Of a DNA stretch of 50,620 nucleotides, positions 40,200 to 48,336 are shown piece after piece. A model generated the notes under the pieces. The model searched no databases, had not been told where the DNA came from, and saw nothing but the letters and a program-made list of their open reading frames with translations. Source of the stretch: Spirochaetales bacterium (GTDB lineage Bacteria; Spirochaetota; Spirochaetia; DSM-27196; SLAA01); NCBI GenBank assembly GCA_007127105.1, contig SLAA01000229.1, positions 1-50,620 of the forward strand, written 5' to 3'. How positions within the stretch are numbered: the stretch's first letter is position 1; each line of letters opens with the position of its first letter. Both the position numbers and the translations under genes were made by a program.

Positions 40200-41626
40200 A
40201 CTGGCGAGAGATCCACACCGTTCTCGGTGAACTCCGGCTCCGAGGAAGCTTCATTCAACGCATTGTCCAACCGGATTTTTCGCGCCTGGTGCTTGACCTG
40301 TACCGCCCTGGCGAGCCGTTTCAGGTGGTGACGGTACTGAAGCCTGGAGTGGTTCGCCTCCACGCAGTTCAACAGGGTTTTAAAAAGCCAAAGACCCAGC
40401 AGCGCTTTGCCTCGCTCCTGAGTTCCAGGCTCAAGGGAGCCCGCATTCTATCCGCCTATCAGTACGACCGTGAACGCATTGTTCGCATTGCGTATCAACG
40501 AGCCGACGAGCGTGGAGTGCTCTGGATCCGCCTCTGGAGTGGCGCAGCAAATGTGCTCCTGACGACCGAGGACAGCACCATTGTAGACGCCTACTTCCGT
40601 CGCCCCAAGCGCAACGAGGTCTCCGGCGGAGTTTTTCAGCTTCCGGGCTCCAGTCTTGAGGATCTAGCGGCAGGCTTTGCCAAGTCAGAACGCTTTGCCC
40701 TCCGGTCAGATCCGGGAGCTCACTATGGATACAACCGTTTTATTGAGGAACTGTACGCAGAGCTGGACTCTGCACCACTGAGAGAGGGCCCGGAAGGCAG
40801 TCGTGCTCGAGCCGAAAGCAGGCTTGAGACCCTGCAAGCCGAGCTCATGCGCCGGAGAGCCAAAGCCGAGGAACGCCTCAACTCCACCGGGGACTATCAT
40901 CAACTCAAGCAGCAGGCCGACACAATCATGGGGAATCAACATCTTGTTCAGACCGGCGCCGTAGAGCTGCTCACCGAGGATGAACTGGGAAACCAGCTCC
41001 GTATTCCTCTAGACCCACACATTCCCCCGTACGCAACGGCACAAAAGCTCTATGACCGGGCAAAGCGACTTCGCGCGACGGCCGAGCATGCGAGCGAAGA
41101 ACTTAGCTTGGTTGATAAAGAGGAAGAAAAGCTCAAGAACTACGCCTTGGAACTCGCTCAGGGTCAAGTCCCGCCCGAGCTGCTACCCAGTGTCAGATCT
41201 GAACAAGGTGCAGTGTCGGCCGCCGAGGAACAACGCCCCGGATTGAGGTTTTTCTCTGGAGATTTCATTATCCTTGTAGGACGCAATGCTCGTGAGAACG
41301 ATGGGCTGCTGCGCCGCTATGTGCGTGGAAACGACACCTGGTTACACGCTCGCGACTATCCCGGTGGATACGTATTTGTCAAACAGCAGCCTGGAAAAAG
41401 CGTGCCTCTTGAGGTGCTTATAGACGCCGGGCAACTGGCAATTCACTACAGCAAGGCACGCGGAGAACAGACTGTTGAGCTATACTACACCCAGGTTAAA
41501 CACTTGAGGCGGGCTAAACACGGTGCTCTTGGGCTTGTTATTCCAACTCAGGAGAAGAATTTGCGGGTACGCTTTGATACCGAGCGACTCCAGAGACTTC
41601 TTGCTGGCAACGATTCAATGAGGTGA
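40190..41626 (+). CDS. NFACT family protein (RqcH/Rqc2-like, short form)
   Basis: RqcH/Rqc2 proteins bind stalled 50S subunits and direct C-terminal tailing of nascent chains. The NFACT-R (DUF814) domain is clear near residues 360-440: VGRNARENDGLL, GNDTWLHARDYPGGYVFVK and HYSKARGEQTVELYYTQVKHL. The middle is coiled coil. The N-terminal NFACT-N domain is divergent and the protein is 478 aa, shorter than B. subtilis RqcH (about 570). The Asp-Arg pair needed for tailing in RqcH appears as Glu-Arg (ERIVRIAY), with another DR two residues earlier. GTG start inside folC. Confidence 0.88.
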   Translation: MSLNWREIHTVLGELRLRGSFIQRIVQPDFSRLVLDLYRPGEPFQVVTVLKPGVVRLHAVQQGFKKPKTQQRFASLLSSRLKGARILSAYQYDRERIVRIAYQRADERGVLWIRLWSGAANVLLTTEDSTIVDAYFRRPKRNEVSGGVFQLPGSSLEDLAAGFAKSERFALRSDPGAHYGYNRFIEELYAELDSAPLREGPEGSRARAESRLETLQAELMRRRAKAEERLNSTGDYHQLKQQADTIMGNQHLVQTGAVELLTEDELGNQLRIPLDPHIPPYATAQKLYDRAKRLRATAEHASEELSLVDKEEEKLKNYALELAQGQVPPELLPSVRSEQGAVSAAEEQRPGLRFFSGDFIILVGRNARENDGLLRRYVRGNDTWLHARDYPGGYVFVKQQPGKSVPLEVLIDAGQLAIHYSKARGEQTVELYYTQVKHLRRAKHGALGLVIPTQEKNLRVRFDTERLQRLLAGNDSMR

Positions 41627-41633
41627 GACCAAT

Positions 41634-42212
41634 TTGCTTGAGTTAGTTTCTCTCCAGGATGGCGGACTTCGGAATGTACTCATCACCCTTGCTCGGCAGG
41701 AAATATCACAGGCCTGTGGCCTATGCCCTGAAACCCCCGTGCCTCTGTTCACCTCTGTGGAGTTTGAGCCAATTAACGCCTCGGGCGTATTTGTATCGCT
41801 CCACATTGGCAAACGACTTCGAGGCTGCATTGGAAAACTCCGTCTGGACGAGGTTGGGCCGTCTGAACTTGCCTCAGCGGCAGTGGATGCCGCACGCTCT
41901 GATCCACGCTTTCCACCCATTACAGCACGCGAGCTCGATCAGTTGAACATTGAGATATCAATGCTGGGGCCCCTCCTGCGTTGCGAGCCGGAGCAGGTCG
42001 TGGTAGGACAACACGGCCTTTACATTCGCAGTGAAGACTGTTCTGGGCTGCTGTTACCGCAGGTTGCGGTAGAAAGAAACTGGAACCGCGACGAGTTCTT
42101 GGAGCAACTCCGAAACAAGGCTGGCTTGGATGCAAAGCCTACGAGCTCGGAACAGCTCTGGTGTTTCCGTGCGGTAGTGTTTGACGAAGACGGGAATCTA
42201 CGGTCATACTAG
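41634..42212 (+). CDS. AMMECR1 family protein (AmmeMemoRadiSam system protein A)
   Basis: The 192-aa protein has the family hallmark LRGCIG (RLRGCIGKLR). It also has the segments VFVSLHIGK, DPRFPPITARELDQLNIEISML and GLLLPQVAVERNW, all characteristic of AMMECR1. The family often co-occurs with MEMO1 and a radical SAM enzyme, and its reaction is unknown. MEMO1 is encoded 11 kb away. Start is TTG with AGGTGAG 7 bases upstream, 7 bases after the NFACT stop. Confidence 0.93.
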   Translation: MLELVSLQDGGLRNVLITLARQEISQACGLCPETPVPLFTSVEFEPINASGVFVSLHIGKRLRGCIGKLRLDEVGPSELASAAVDAARSDPRFPPITARELDQLNIEISMLGPLLRCEPEQVVVGQHGLYIRSEDCSGLLLPQVAVERNWNRDEFLEQLRNKAGLDAKPTSSEQLWCFRAVVFDEDGNLRSY

Positions 42213-42215
42213 CCT

Positions 42216-43667
42216 GTGTTGTTATATACCTTACTAGACTTACGACGTAACGCGGATCCTCATCTGGCTCGACGTTTACACAGCACGCCAGGTCTGGCTG
42301 CGTTGAGGGTAAACCCCAATCTGCCCAGCACAACGCCGCTTCAAGCCACCGAGAGTGAAACCGCCGAGTTTGAACTGAGTTCCGGTCGAGTTTACCTCCG
42401 TTTACCCTTTCCGAATCTGTGTCCGCTGACCGAGTACCTCCAGGGGGAGCCGGAAGAACGCTCATACGCTCTCTTGCTCCATATCTCCCGGGCAGCAGCC
42501 TTGCTACCGGCGGACACCGGCTTTGCACTTGACCCGGACTTTGTTTTTCTTTCTTCCGAGGCGCCGCTTCACTCTGGGGTGGTGTTTCTCCCTGCCTCTG
42601 GTGTTAGCGAACTTCGACGCCTGCAAAAGACCCCTGAGCCCGGCAACCATTCCGGGAAACATGCTCATGAAAGCCTCGATTTTGATCCTCCTGACCGGAC
42701 CGGCTCCGCAGTATCAGCTTTTGGCTTGGCCGCATTATGGTATCGCCAGCTGAGCTCACAGCCCTTCTGCATTAATCCCGAGGCAGCACTCGGTGCGCCC
42801 CGAGTCTACGAACGCTTTCGCGAGAGCTTTCCAACCATGCCAGTTGAGCTGCAGAAAGCTTTTGATGCCTGTATAGAAGGCTCGTCACCGGCGGCCGTTC
42901 GGAGCATGGAGCATCCAAAAAACATGACTCGGTTCATTGCGGAACTTGTGGACATGCTACCGGCTAGTTCCGTGGAACTGTCACAGGCACTCAACGCAGA
43001 TGGGATTGAAACAGAGGTGCTCCGTAAGCGTCGCGTCCGGGCTGAACACTCACGGAAAGTTCGCGTGCGCCGTTTCCAACGAAATGACTTCCTGCGGCGC
43101 CGAGGCGCTCGTTTGGCCGTAGTTTCGGCACTGGTGCTTGTGCTCGGCGGCATTGCTGGTACGAGCATAGATCGTGCACTGCAACCACCTCCCACACACG
43201 GATTGGCCGCCAAAGAGGTGGTTCGGTTACATTACGCCGCACTCAACAAGCTGGATCCCGAGCTTCTGCGTGCCACCGTGGCGCGGGGCGTCGCAACCCA
43301 ACGTGTTGATGAGCTTACGACTATGTACGTCACCTCGCGAGCACGCATGTCGGTAGAGATGGAGACCGGCCATTATCCAGCAGACGACTGGATTGAGCAG
43401 GGGCGCCCGGAACTGGGCCCCACAGTCTACCCTTATGGTGTAAGCACCCCGGACATCCGGGAACTCAGCAGAGAAGAAGACTCGGCCTTGTACGAGGCTC
43501 GTTTTATTCGTGTCGTTTTTGAGTTTGAGGACGAGCGCGGAGGGCAGAGTCCCGTTATCCGTGAGTACCACGTACGGGAGGAGTTGCAGCTAGAACTCCG
43601 TAACGAGGTGTGGCGAATAGTTGCACTAGATGCGCATATTCTGGAGCCAGGCAGTGAGTCGCATTGA
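42216..43667 (+). CDS. Membrane protein with possible pseudokinase-like N-terminus
   Basis: I do not recognise this 483-aa protein. The N-terminal ~290 residues are cytoplasmic and faintly recall a protein-kinase C-lobe: FALDPDFVFLSSE, then AFGLAALWYRQLSSQPF and FPTMPVELQKAFDACIEG. No catalytic HRD or DFG motif is present. A very basic stretch (RKRRVRAEHSRKVRVRRFQ) leads into one transmembrane helix (LAVVSALVLVLGGIAGTS, about residue 305-325). The extracytoplasmic ~150 residues look like a small alpha/beta domain (VVRLHYAALNKLDPELLRATV), possibly NTF2-like. GTG start 3 bases after the AMMECR1 gene. The fold readings are weak inference. Confidence 0.6.
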   Translation: MLLYTLLDLRRNADPHLARRLHSTPGLAALRVNPNLPSTTPLQATESETAEFELSSGRVYLRLPFPNLCPLTEYLQGEPEERSYALLLHISRAAALLPADTGFALDPDFVFLSSEAPLHSGVVFLPASGVSELRRLQKTPEPGNHSGKHAHESLDFDPPDRTGSAVSAFGLAALWYRQLSSQPFCINPEAALGAPRVYERFRESFPTMPVELQKAFDACIEGSSPAAVRSMEHPKNMTRFIAELVDMLPASSVELSQALNADGIETEVLRKRRVRAEHSRKVRVRRFQRNDFLRRRGARLAVVSALVLVLGGIAGTSIDRALQPPPTHGLAAKEVVRLHYAALNKLDPELLRATVARGVATQRVDELTTMYVTSRARMSVEMETGHYPADDWIEQGRPELGPTVYPYGVSTPDIRELSREEDSALYEARFIRVVFEFEDERGGQSPVIREYHVREELQLELRNEVWRIVALDAHILEPGSESH

Positions 43668-44586
43668 GATAATTAAGCCGGATCCGTCAGTCGATACGCT
43701 ACTCCGTTCGGTCAAGAGTTCTGGATGCACATATACCCCATTTTTTACTGCCAATGAAGAGCTGTACCTGGAACTCGAGGATTCGTTCCAGGTCCCAAGC
43801 TTCAGAATTCATCACGATGTCCGCGAGGCGGCCCCCTCACAACGCTATCGGGACGAACTCCGTGGTCTTATGCAGCAGTTAGGAGAACGCCTGCCCGCGG
43901 TATTTCAGGGACTCAGGTACTTTTTTGACCCGGCCGAGATTCTGCGCCCTTCCTTTTTCCGCATCTATAGGGCGGAGGACTGTTTGTATCTCTACCTTCT
44001 CCGGATTGACCTGGTGCCCCGACCGGGGGTTCACCAACAGATGGGCCGGAGTTCGAACGAGGAGACCCCTTCTTACACCAGCACCAAACTGTTTATTGAG
44101 GCCGATATGATCCCCATTCGGGAGATTCAAGGCAGTGACGACAATCCCGAGGCATGTCTGATTCAGCGTTCTGTGTCCGATACCTGGATTGGTGAAACCG
44201 GCCGCGGCTATTACGTACAGGGCATTTGGTTGGACCGAGAACTCACCAAATTTTTCACAAAGCTATTCCTACCAGAAGGTGCCCGCACCTATCCGTACTA
44301 TCCACTCACCTGCAAGTATCAGGCGGTGTGTCACTCCCTGTATCGCCTTGAGCCAGCAGACCTGGAAAAAGCATGCCAGGTGGCCCATAGGGCCCGCGTC
44401 TTCCTGGACCCCCACATGGAGGCGATTCAGAATGCGCTTCGTGCGAATGAGTTCTCAACCGATCTGCCAATCTTTCGTGAACTACGCGCCGAACTACCGG
44501 AGGACCTGGCCCGGCACTGGGAAGGACTTCGATTAGCACCTTTTCTCAACGACCGCGACATGAAGGAGTTTCGCATTGAAGACTGA
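43654..44586 (+). CDS. Conserved-looking protein of unknown function
   Basis: I do not recognise the family. From GTG 43654 the protein is 310 aa, soluble, with no signal or membrane helix and rich in aromatic and charged residues. Segments such as GRGYYVQGIWLDRELTKFFTKLFLP and YPYYPLTCKYQAVCHSLYRL look structured. The start overlaps the previous gene by 14 bases and the end overlaps murD by 11, so it is embedded in a coupled operon and is very likely a real gene. The ORF track start at 43630 lies further inside the upstream gene and has no advantage. Confidence 0.75.
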   Translation: MSRIEIIKPDPSVDTLLRSVKSSGCTYTPFFTANEELYLELEDSFQVPSFRIHHDVREAAPSQRYRDELRGLMQQLGERLPAVFQGLRYFFDPAEILRPSFFRIYRAEDCLYLYLLRIDLVPRPGVHQQMGRSSNEETPSYTSTKLFIEADMIPIREIQGSDDNPEACLIQRSVSDTWIGETGRGYYVQGIWLDRELTKFFTKLFLPEGARTYPYYPLTCKYQAVCHSLYRLEPADLEKACQVAHRARVFLDPHMEAIQNALRANEFSTDLPIFRELRAELPEDLARHWEGLRLAPFLNDRDMKEFRIED

Positions 44587-46024
44587 GCAACGATTTCGGG
44601 GTGCCCGCGTGACCATTATGGGGCTGGGACTCCACGGCGGCGGTGCGGCCACCGTACGCTACCTTCATTCCCAGGGAGCAGAGCTCACGGTTACTGACCT
44701 CCGCTCCCCGGAGTCCCTGCGCCCGAGTATTGAGGCCCTCTCCGGACTGCCTCTGCGTTACGTTCTCGGCCGCCACGACAGTTCGGACTTCCGGGACGCC
44801 GACTTCGTCGTGAAGAACCCTGGAGTTCCCCGCAGCTCACCGTATCTTCAGCATGCACGCCGAGTAGAGACCGACATCTCGCTCTTTCTTCGTGGGCGTA
44901 CGAACCCGCTGCTGTGTGTCACCGGCACCAAAGGAAAGTCCACAACCGCCACGGCTCTCCACCATGTTCTCTTGCAGTCGTATTCTGACGCAGCGCTGGG
45001 TGGAAACATTACCGTGTCTCCACTCGCATTTATTGACGCCCTGTCGACAGAGGCTCCGGTTGTGCTTGAACTCTCGTCCTTTCAGTTGGGGGACCTGGAG
45101 TTCGCCGGAGCGCTTGAGCTGCTGCAACCACAGGTGAGTGTTCTAACAGCAATCATGCCGGATCACCTGGACTACTACAGTGACATGGACGCGTACCTCC
45201 ACGACAAGGAGCTCTTGCTCACAGCGACTCCGCCGGAGGCATGGACGGTGGCAGCTTGCGGACGTGAGTACCTTGAGCGGTTTCTGGCAAAGATCAACTC
45301 TCGGCTATGTGTGGCACACGCGTCCTCGCGCCCGAACTCACAGGTCACTGCAGGCACCCTCCTCCGGCAGGCAGATGCACACTGCTATCTGGACAACGAG
45401 CACGGTTACCTCCAGCAGGGGCAACAGGTACCGGAAATGATCCTTCACTCCTCGCCCTTAGCTGGCGAGCACGCCCGGAGCAACCTGCTTGCCGCCGGAA
45501 CCGCAGCCCGTCTATTTGGAGTCCCAGCTGCCTTAACAGCCAAGTCTTTAGACTCATTCCCAGGCGTGGCGCACCGAATGGAGTACATAACCGACATTCG
45601 AGGTGTTCGCTACTACAACGACTCGGCAGCCACAATTGCCGAGGCTGCAGTCGCGGCGGTGAAGGCGTTCTCGGTGCCGGTTCACCTCATAGCTGGTGGA
45701 AGCGACAAACAGCTCTCGCCCACTGCCTTCTCCGAGATTGGAGACGCGGTTGTCGCGGTATATCTGCTTGCGGGCTCGGCCTCGGACGCCATTCACCATC
45801 AGCTTGTCGCGGGTCGCACCCCGGTTTATGGCCCTTACGAGACACTGCGCACAGCCTTTGATGCCGCATTCAAGACAGCACAACCCGGCGATATCGTTAT
45901 ACTGTCACCTGGATGCGCTTCCTTTGGCATGTTTTTAAATGAGTTTGACCGCGGAAACACCTTCCGAGCAATGGTTCTCGAGGCGGCAGCGGCATTCACT
46001 TCAACCTTGACACAGGAGATATAG
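44576..46024 (+). CDS. murD: UDP-N-acetylmuramoylalanine--D-glutamate ligase
   Basis: MurD adds D-Glu to UDP-MurNAc-L-Ala in the cytoplasm. The 482-aa protein has an N-terminal Rossmann part (IMGLGLHGGGAATVRYL, KNPGVPRSSP), the ATP loop VTGTKGKSTTA, LELSSFQL, MPDHLDYY and HRMEYI...YYNDSAATIAEA, and ends with LSPGCASFGMF. The usual NDSKAT is NDSAAT here. Start is TTG inside the preceding gene. The only other wall gene in this operon context is none adjacent; add follows after 2 bases. Confidence 0.95.
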   Translation: MKTEQRFRGARVTIMGLGLHGGGAATVRYLHSQGAELTVTDLRSPESLRPSIEALSGLPLRYVLGRHDSSDFRDADFVVKNPGVPRSSPYLQHARRVETDISLFLRGRTNPLLCVTGTKGKSTTATALHHVLLQSYSDAALGGNITVSPLAFIDALSTEAPVVLELSSFQLGDLEFAGALELLQPQVSVLTAIMPDHLDYYSDMDAYLHDKELLLTATPPEAWTVAACGREYLERFLAKINSRLCVAHASSRPNSQVTAGTLLRQADAHCYLDNEHGYLQQGQQVPEMILHSSPLAGEHARSNLLAAGTAARLFGVPAALTAKSLDSFPGVAHRMEYITDIRGVRYYNDSAATIAEAAVAAVKAFSVPVHLIAGGSDKQLSPTAFSEIGDAVVAVYLLAGSASDAIHHQLVAGRTPVYGPYETLRTAFDAAFKTAQPGDIVILSPGCASFGMFLNEFDRGNTFRAMVLEAAAAFTSTLTQEI

Positions 46025-46026
46025 AC

Positions 46027-47292
46027 ATGAGTACCTTCCCCAAAGAGTTCCTTGAGGCTATGCCCAAAACAGACCTTCACCTTCATCTGGACGGCAGTCT
46101 TCGGCTTCAAACACTGATTGAGCTTGCCCGCGAGGCCAAGGTTGAGTTACCGGCCTGGGATGAAGCAGGGCTGAAAGAAAAGGTATTTAAGCCACAGTAT
46201 CGTGACCTCAATGAGTACTTGGCCGGGTTTGCCTGGACCACGTCGGTAATGCAGACAGCACCGGCGCTTGAGCGTGTGGCGTATGAGCTGGCAATGGACA
46301 ATGCCGCCGAGAATGTGCGCTACATTGAGGTGCGCTTTGCACCTCAGCTCCATATGAATGCCCAGTTAAGCTTTCGAGAGGTGCTGGAGGCCGTCGACCT
46401 TGGCCTCAAGCGTGCCCGCAACGAAATAAACGCGCGTGGCGTCTACAGCGTCTCATCTGCACCGAGCGCCGAGGGAGACAATCCCGACCTTCTCCCACCG
46501 CCCTTTGACTACGGCATTATTGTCACCGCAATGCGTTACTTCAACTCGCAGTTTTCCGACTACTTTGCAACCCTCACCGAGGCACATGAGCATGCTACCG
46601 AGGAGGAAATCCTGCATTACGCGTCGCTCGAGCTAGCACGCGCAACGGTGCACCTGAGAAACAACTCAGACGTGCGCGTAGTTGGATTTGATCTTGCCGG
46701 CAGCGAGGCAGGCTACCCGGCGGCAGACCATTTGGCCGCATTTCAACATGTACATGAACACTTCCTCAACAAGACAGTACATGCCGGTGAGGCTTACGGT
46801 CCGGAATCAATTTTTCAAGCAATTACCAAGCTGCACGCGGACCGCATTGGTCACGGATTTCATCTCTTTGACGAGGATCGCATTACCGACCCAGCAATTG
46901 AGGATCCTGCTCGATATGTACGCAACCTGGTGGACTACATAGCCAATAACCGTATTACCATTGAGGTATGTCTCACCAGTAATCTGCAGACATCGCCGCA
47001 CCTCGACCAGCTCAGTGACCACTCCATTCGCAAGATGATAGATAACCGGCTGTCGGTTACGCTCTGCACCGATAATCGCCTGGTGTCACACACCACCGTG
47101 ACCAATGAGTTCCAGCTCCTGACCGAGAACTTTGATGTGACGCCCAAGCAACTAAAGAACATGGTGATCTACGGCTTCAAACGCAGCTTTTTCGAGGGAG
47201 ACTACAACGAGAAGCGCGACTATGTACGCACGGTGATTAACTACTATGACAGGGTGGCAAAGAAGTTCGGCATTGACAGTACTCAGGACTAA
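46027..47292 (+). CDS. add: Adenosine deaminase
   Basis: The enzyme converts (deoxy)adenosine to (deoxy)inosine in purine salvage. The 421-aa protein has the zinc motif KTDLHLHLDGSL (H-x-H), VHAGEA, RIGHGFHLF, CLTSNLQT and CTDNRLVS. The last replaces the more common TDDP but keeps the zinc Asp, as in some bacterial adenosine deaminases. An extra ~40-residue segment near 140-180 (SSAPSAEGDNPDLLPPP) lengthens it. CAGGAGA in the end of murD gives its ribosome site. It is the last gene of the operon. Confidence 0.93.
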   Translation: MSTFPKEFLEAMPKTDLHLHLDGSLRLQTLIELAREAKVELPAWDEAGLKEKVFKPQYRDLNEYLAGFAWTTSVMQTAPALERVAYELAMDNAAENVRYIEVRFAPQLHMNAQLSFREVLEAVDLGLKRARNEINARGVYSVSSAPSAEGDNPDLLPPPFDYGIIVTAMRYFNSQFSDYFATLTEAHEHATEEEILHYASLELARATVHLRNNSDVRVVGFDLAGSEAGYPAADHLAAFQHVHEHFLNKTVHAGEAYGPESIFQAITKLHADRIGHGFHLFDEDRITDPAIEDPARYVRNLVDYIANNRITIEVCLTSNLQTSPHLDQLSDHSIRKMIDNRLSVTLCTDNRLVSHTTVTNEFQLLTENFDVTPKQLKNMVIYGFKRSFFEGDYNEKRDYVRTVINYYDRVAKKFGIDSTQD

Positions 47293-47314
47293 CTCAAGCC
47301 TATGCAAGGCTGAG
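47293..47314. terminator. Hairpin between convergent add and FemX-like genes
   Basis: CTCAAGCCT and AGGCTGAG pair (8 bp with one bulged A) around a short loop. No T tract follows. It fills most of the 30-base gap between converging operons. Confidence 0.35.
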
Positions 47315-47322
47315 ACTGAGAA

Positions 47323-48336
47323 CTAACGACGTTTACGAAAGGTTTTGAAGTACCAGTTGCGGGCTGCCTCTGCATAGCAAAAGCCTGTGTAAAGGGCCGG
47401 GCGCCGGGTATAGTCCCAGCATCCGAGCCGTTGAACTATGTCCCCTCCAAACCCTACCTTAAAGCGGTACAGACCGTGCATTGGGTGTTTCGGGTCATTA
47501 CTGGGAGGAATCCCAAAAAGGTCGTAACTCAGGCACCCTCGCGCCTGTGCTCTTTCTATTGCATTCCACTGCAACAGATAGGCCGCCATAAGGTTGCGCT
47601 TGTGGTCGGCCCCGGCCCCGTAGAGGTACACCGCCTGGCCGCGATAGTACACCACCACAATACCGGCAATAAGCTCGCCTTCATGCCGCGCGCACAGGAG
47701 TTCCAGGTGGGCCGAGTCGGCCGATCCACCAGACTCGCCAACCAACTCGAACAGCCGTTGATAGTACTGCGGAGAATGAATGCTGATGGCGTCGCGTTGG
47801 GCGGTCTGGCGGTAGAGCCCGTACCACTCAGCCAACGCTGGCAGTCCCTCACTCTCCACCACCACGCCCTTACGCGCAGCCAGCCGAATGTTGTAGCGAG
47901 TCTTGCTCTTCATCTCGCTCAGCAACTCGTCAGCCGAGTTGCTGAGATCAAGGATCACGGTGTTCGGTGGCTGTATATCTACATGTGCCGCCTTGAAACC
48001 GAGGGCCACCAACTCCTCCCGCAACTCGGGAGTCGCCTCCCAGGGCAGATCCCAGCGCAGCAAGATGCAGTCCCGGAGGGTCCCGAGTGGCCCAGACAGC
48101 GCGTTACGGCTGCACTCGGCCAGCATTGAAACCGGACCCGAGGGCGCCCCGTGGGGCACGTACCCGAGCCGGATGCCAGGCCCAGCCCTCCGCGACAGGG
48201 CCGAGACGTACCCAGCACCGTGCTCGCGATCACACACAAGCCGGTGTGAACGCCAGCCGAACTCCGACTTAAACTGCGCCCAGACCTGGCTTTGCAGAAA
48301 GCTCGGTGCCTGCAGATGCTGCGCCTTAGCCGACAT
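47323..48336 (-). CDS. FemABX-type peptidyltransferase (lipid II interpeptide bridge, probable)
   Basis: The 337-aa protein has the Fem-family double-GNAT pattern: SQVWAQFKSEFGW near the N-terminus, then MKSKTRYNIRLAARKGV and LLCARHEGELIAGIVVVYYRGQAVYLYGAG. SYDLFGIPP and GLYRFKVGFGGDIVQRLG close the domain. Such enzymes transfer amino acids from aminoacyl-tRNA to the peptidoglycan precursor. The amino acid added cannot be told from sequence. It overlaps the 3' end of metG by 11 bases, so the two genes are coupled. Confidence 0.9.
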   Translation of the reverse strand: MSAKAQHLQAPSFLQSQVWAQFKSEFGWRSHRLVCDREHGAGYVSALSRRAGPGIRLGYVPHGAPSGPVSMLAECSRNALSGPLGTLRDCILLRWDLPWEATPELREELVALGFKAAHVDIQPPNTVILDLSNSADELLSEMKSKTRYNIRLAARKGVVVESEGLPALAEWYGLYRQTAQRDAISIHSPQYYQRLFELVGESGGSADSAHLELLCARHEGELIAGIVVVYYRGQAVYLYGAGADHKRNLMAAYLLQWNAIERAQARGCLSYDLFGIPPSNDPKHPMHGLYRFKVGFGGDIVQRLGCWDYTRRPALYTGFCYAEAARNWYFKTFRKRR

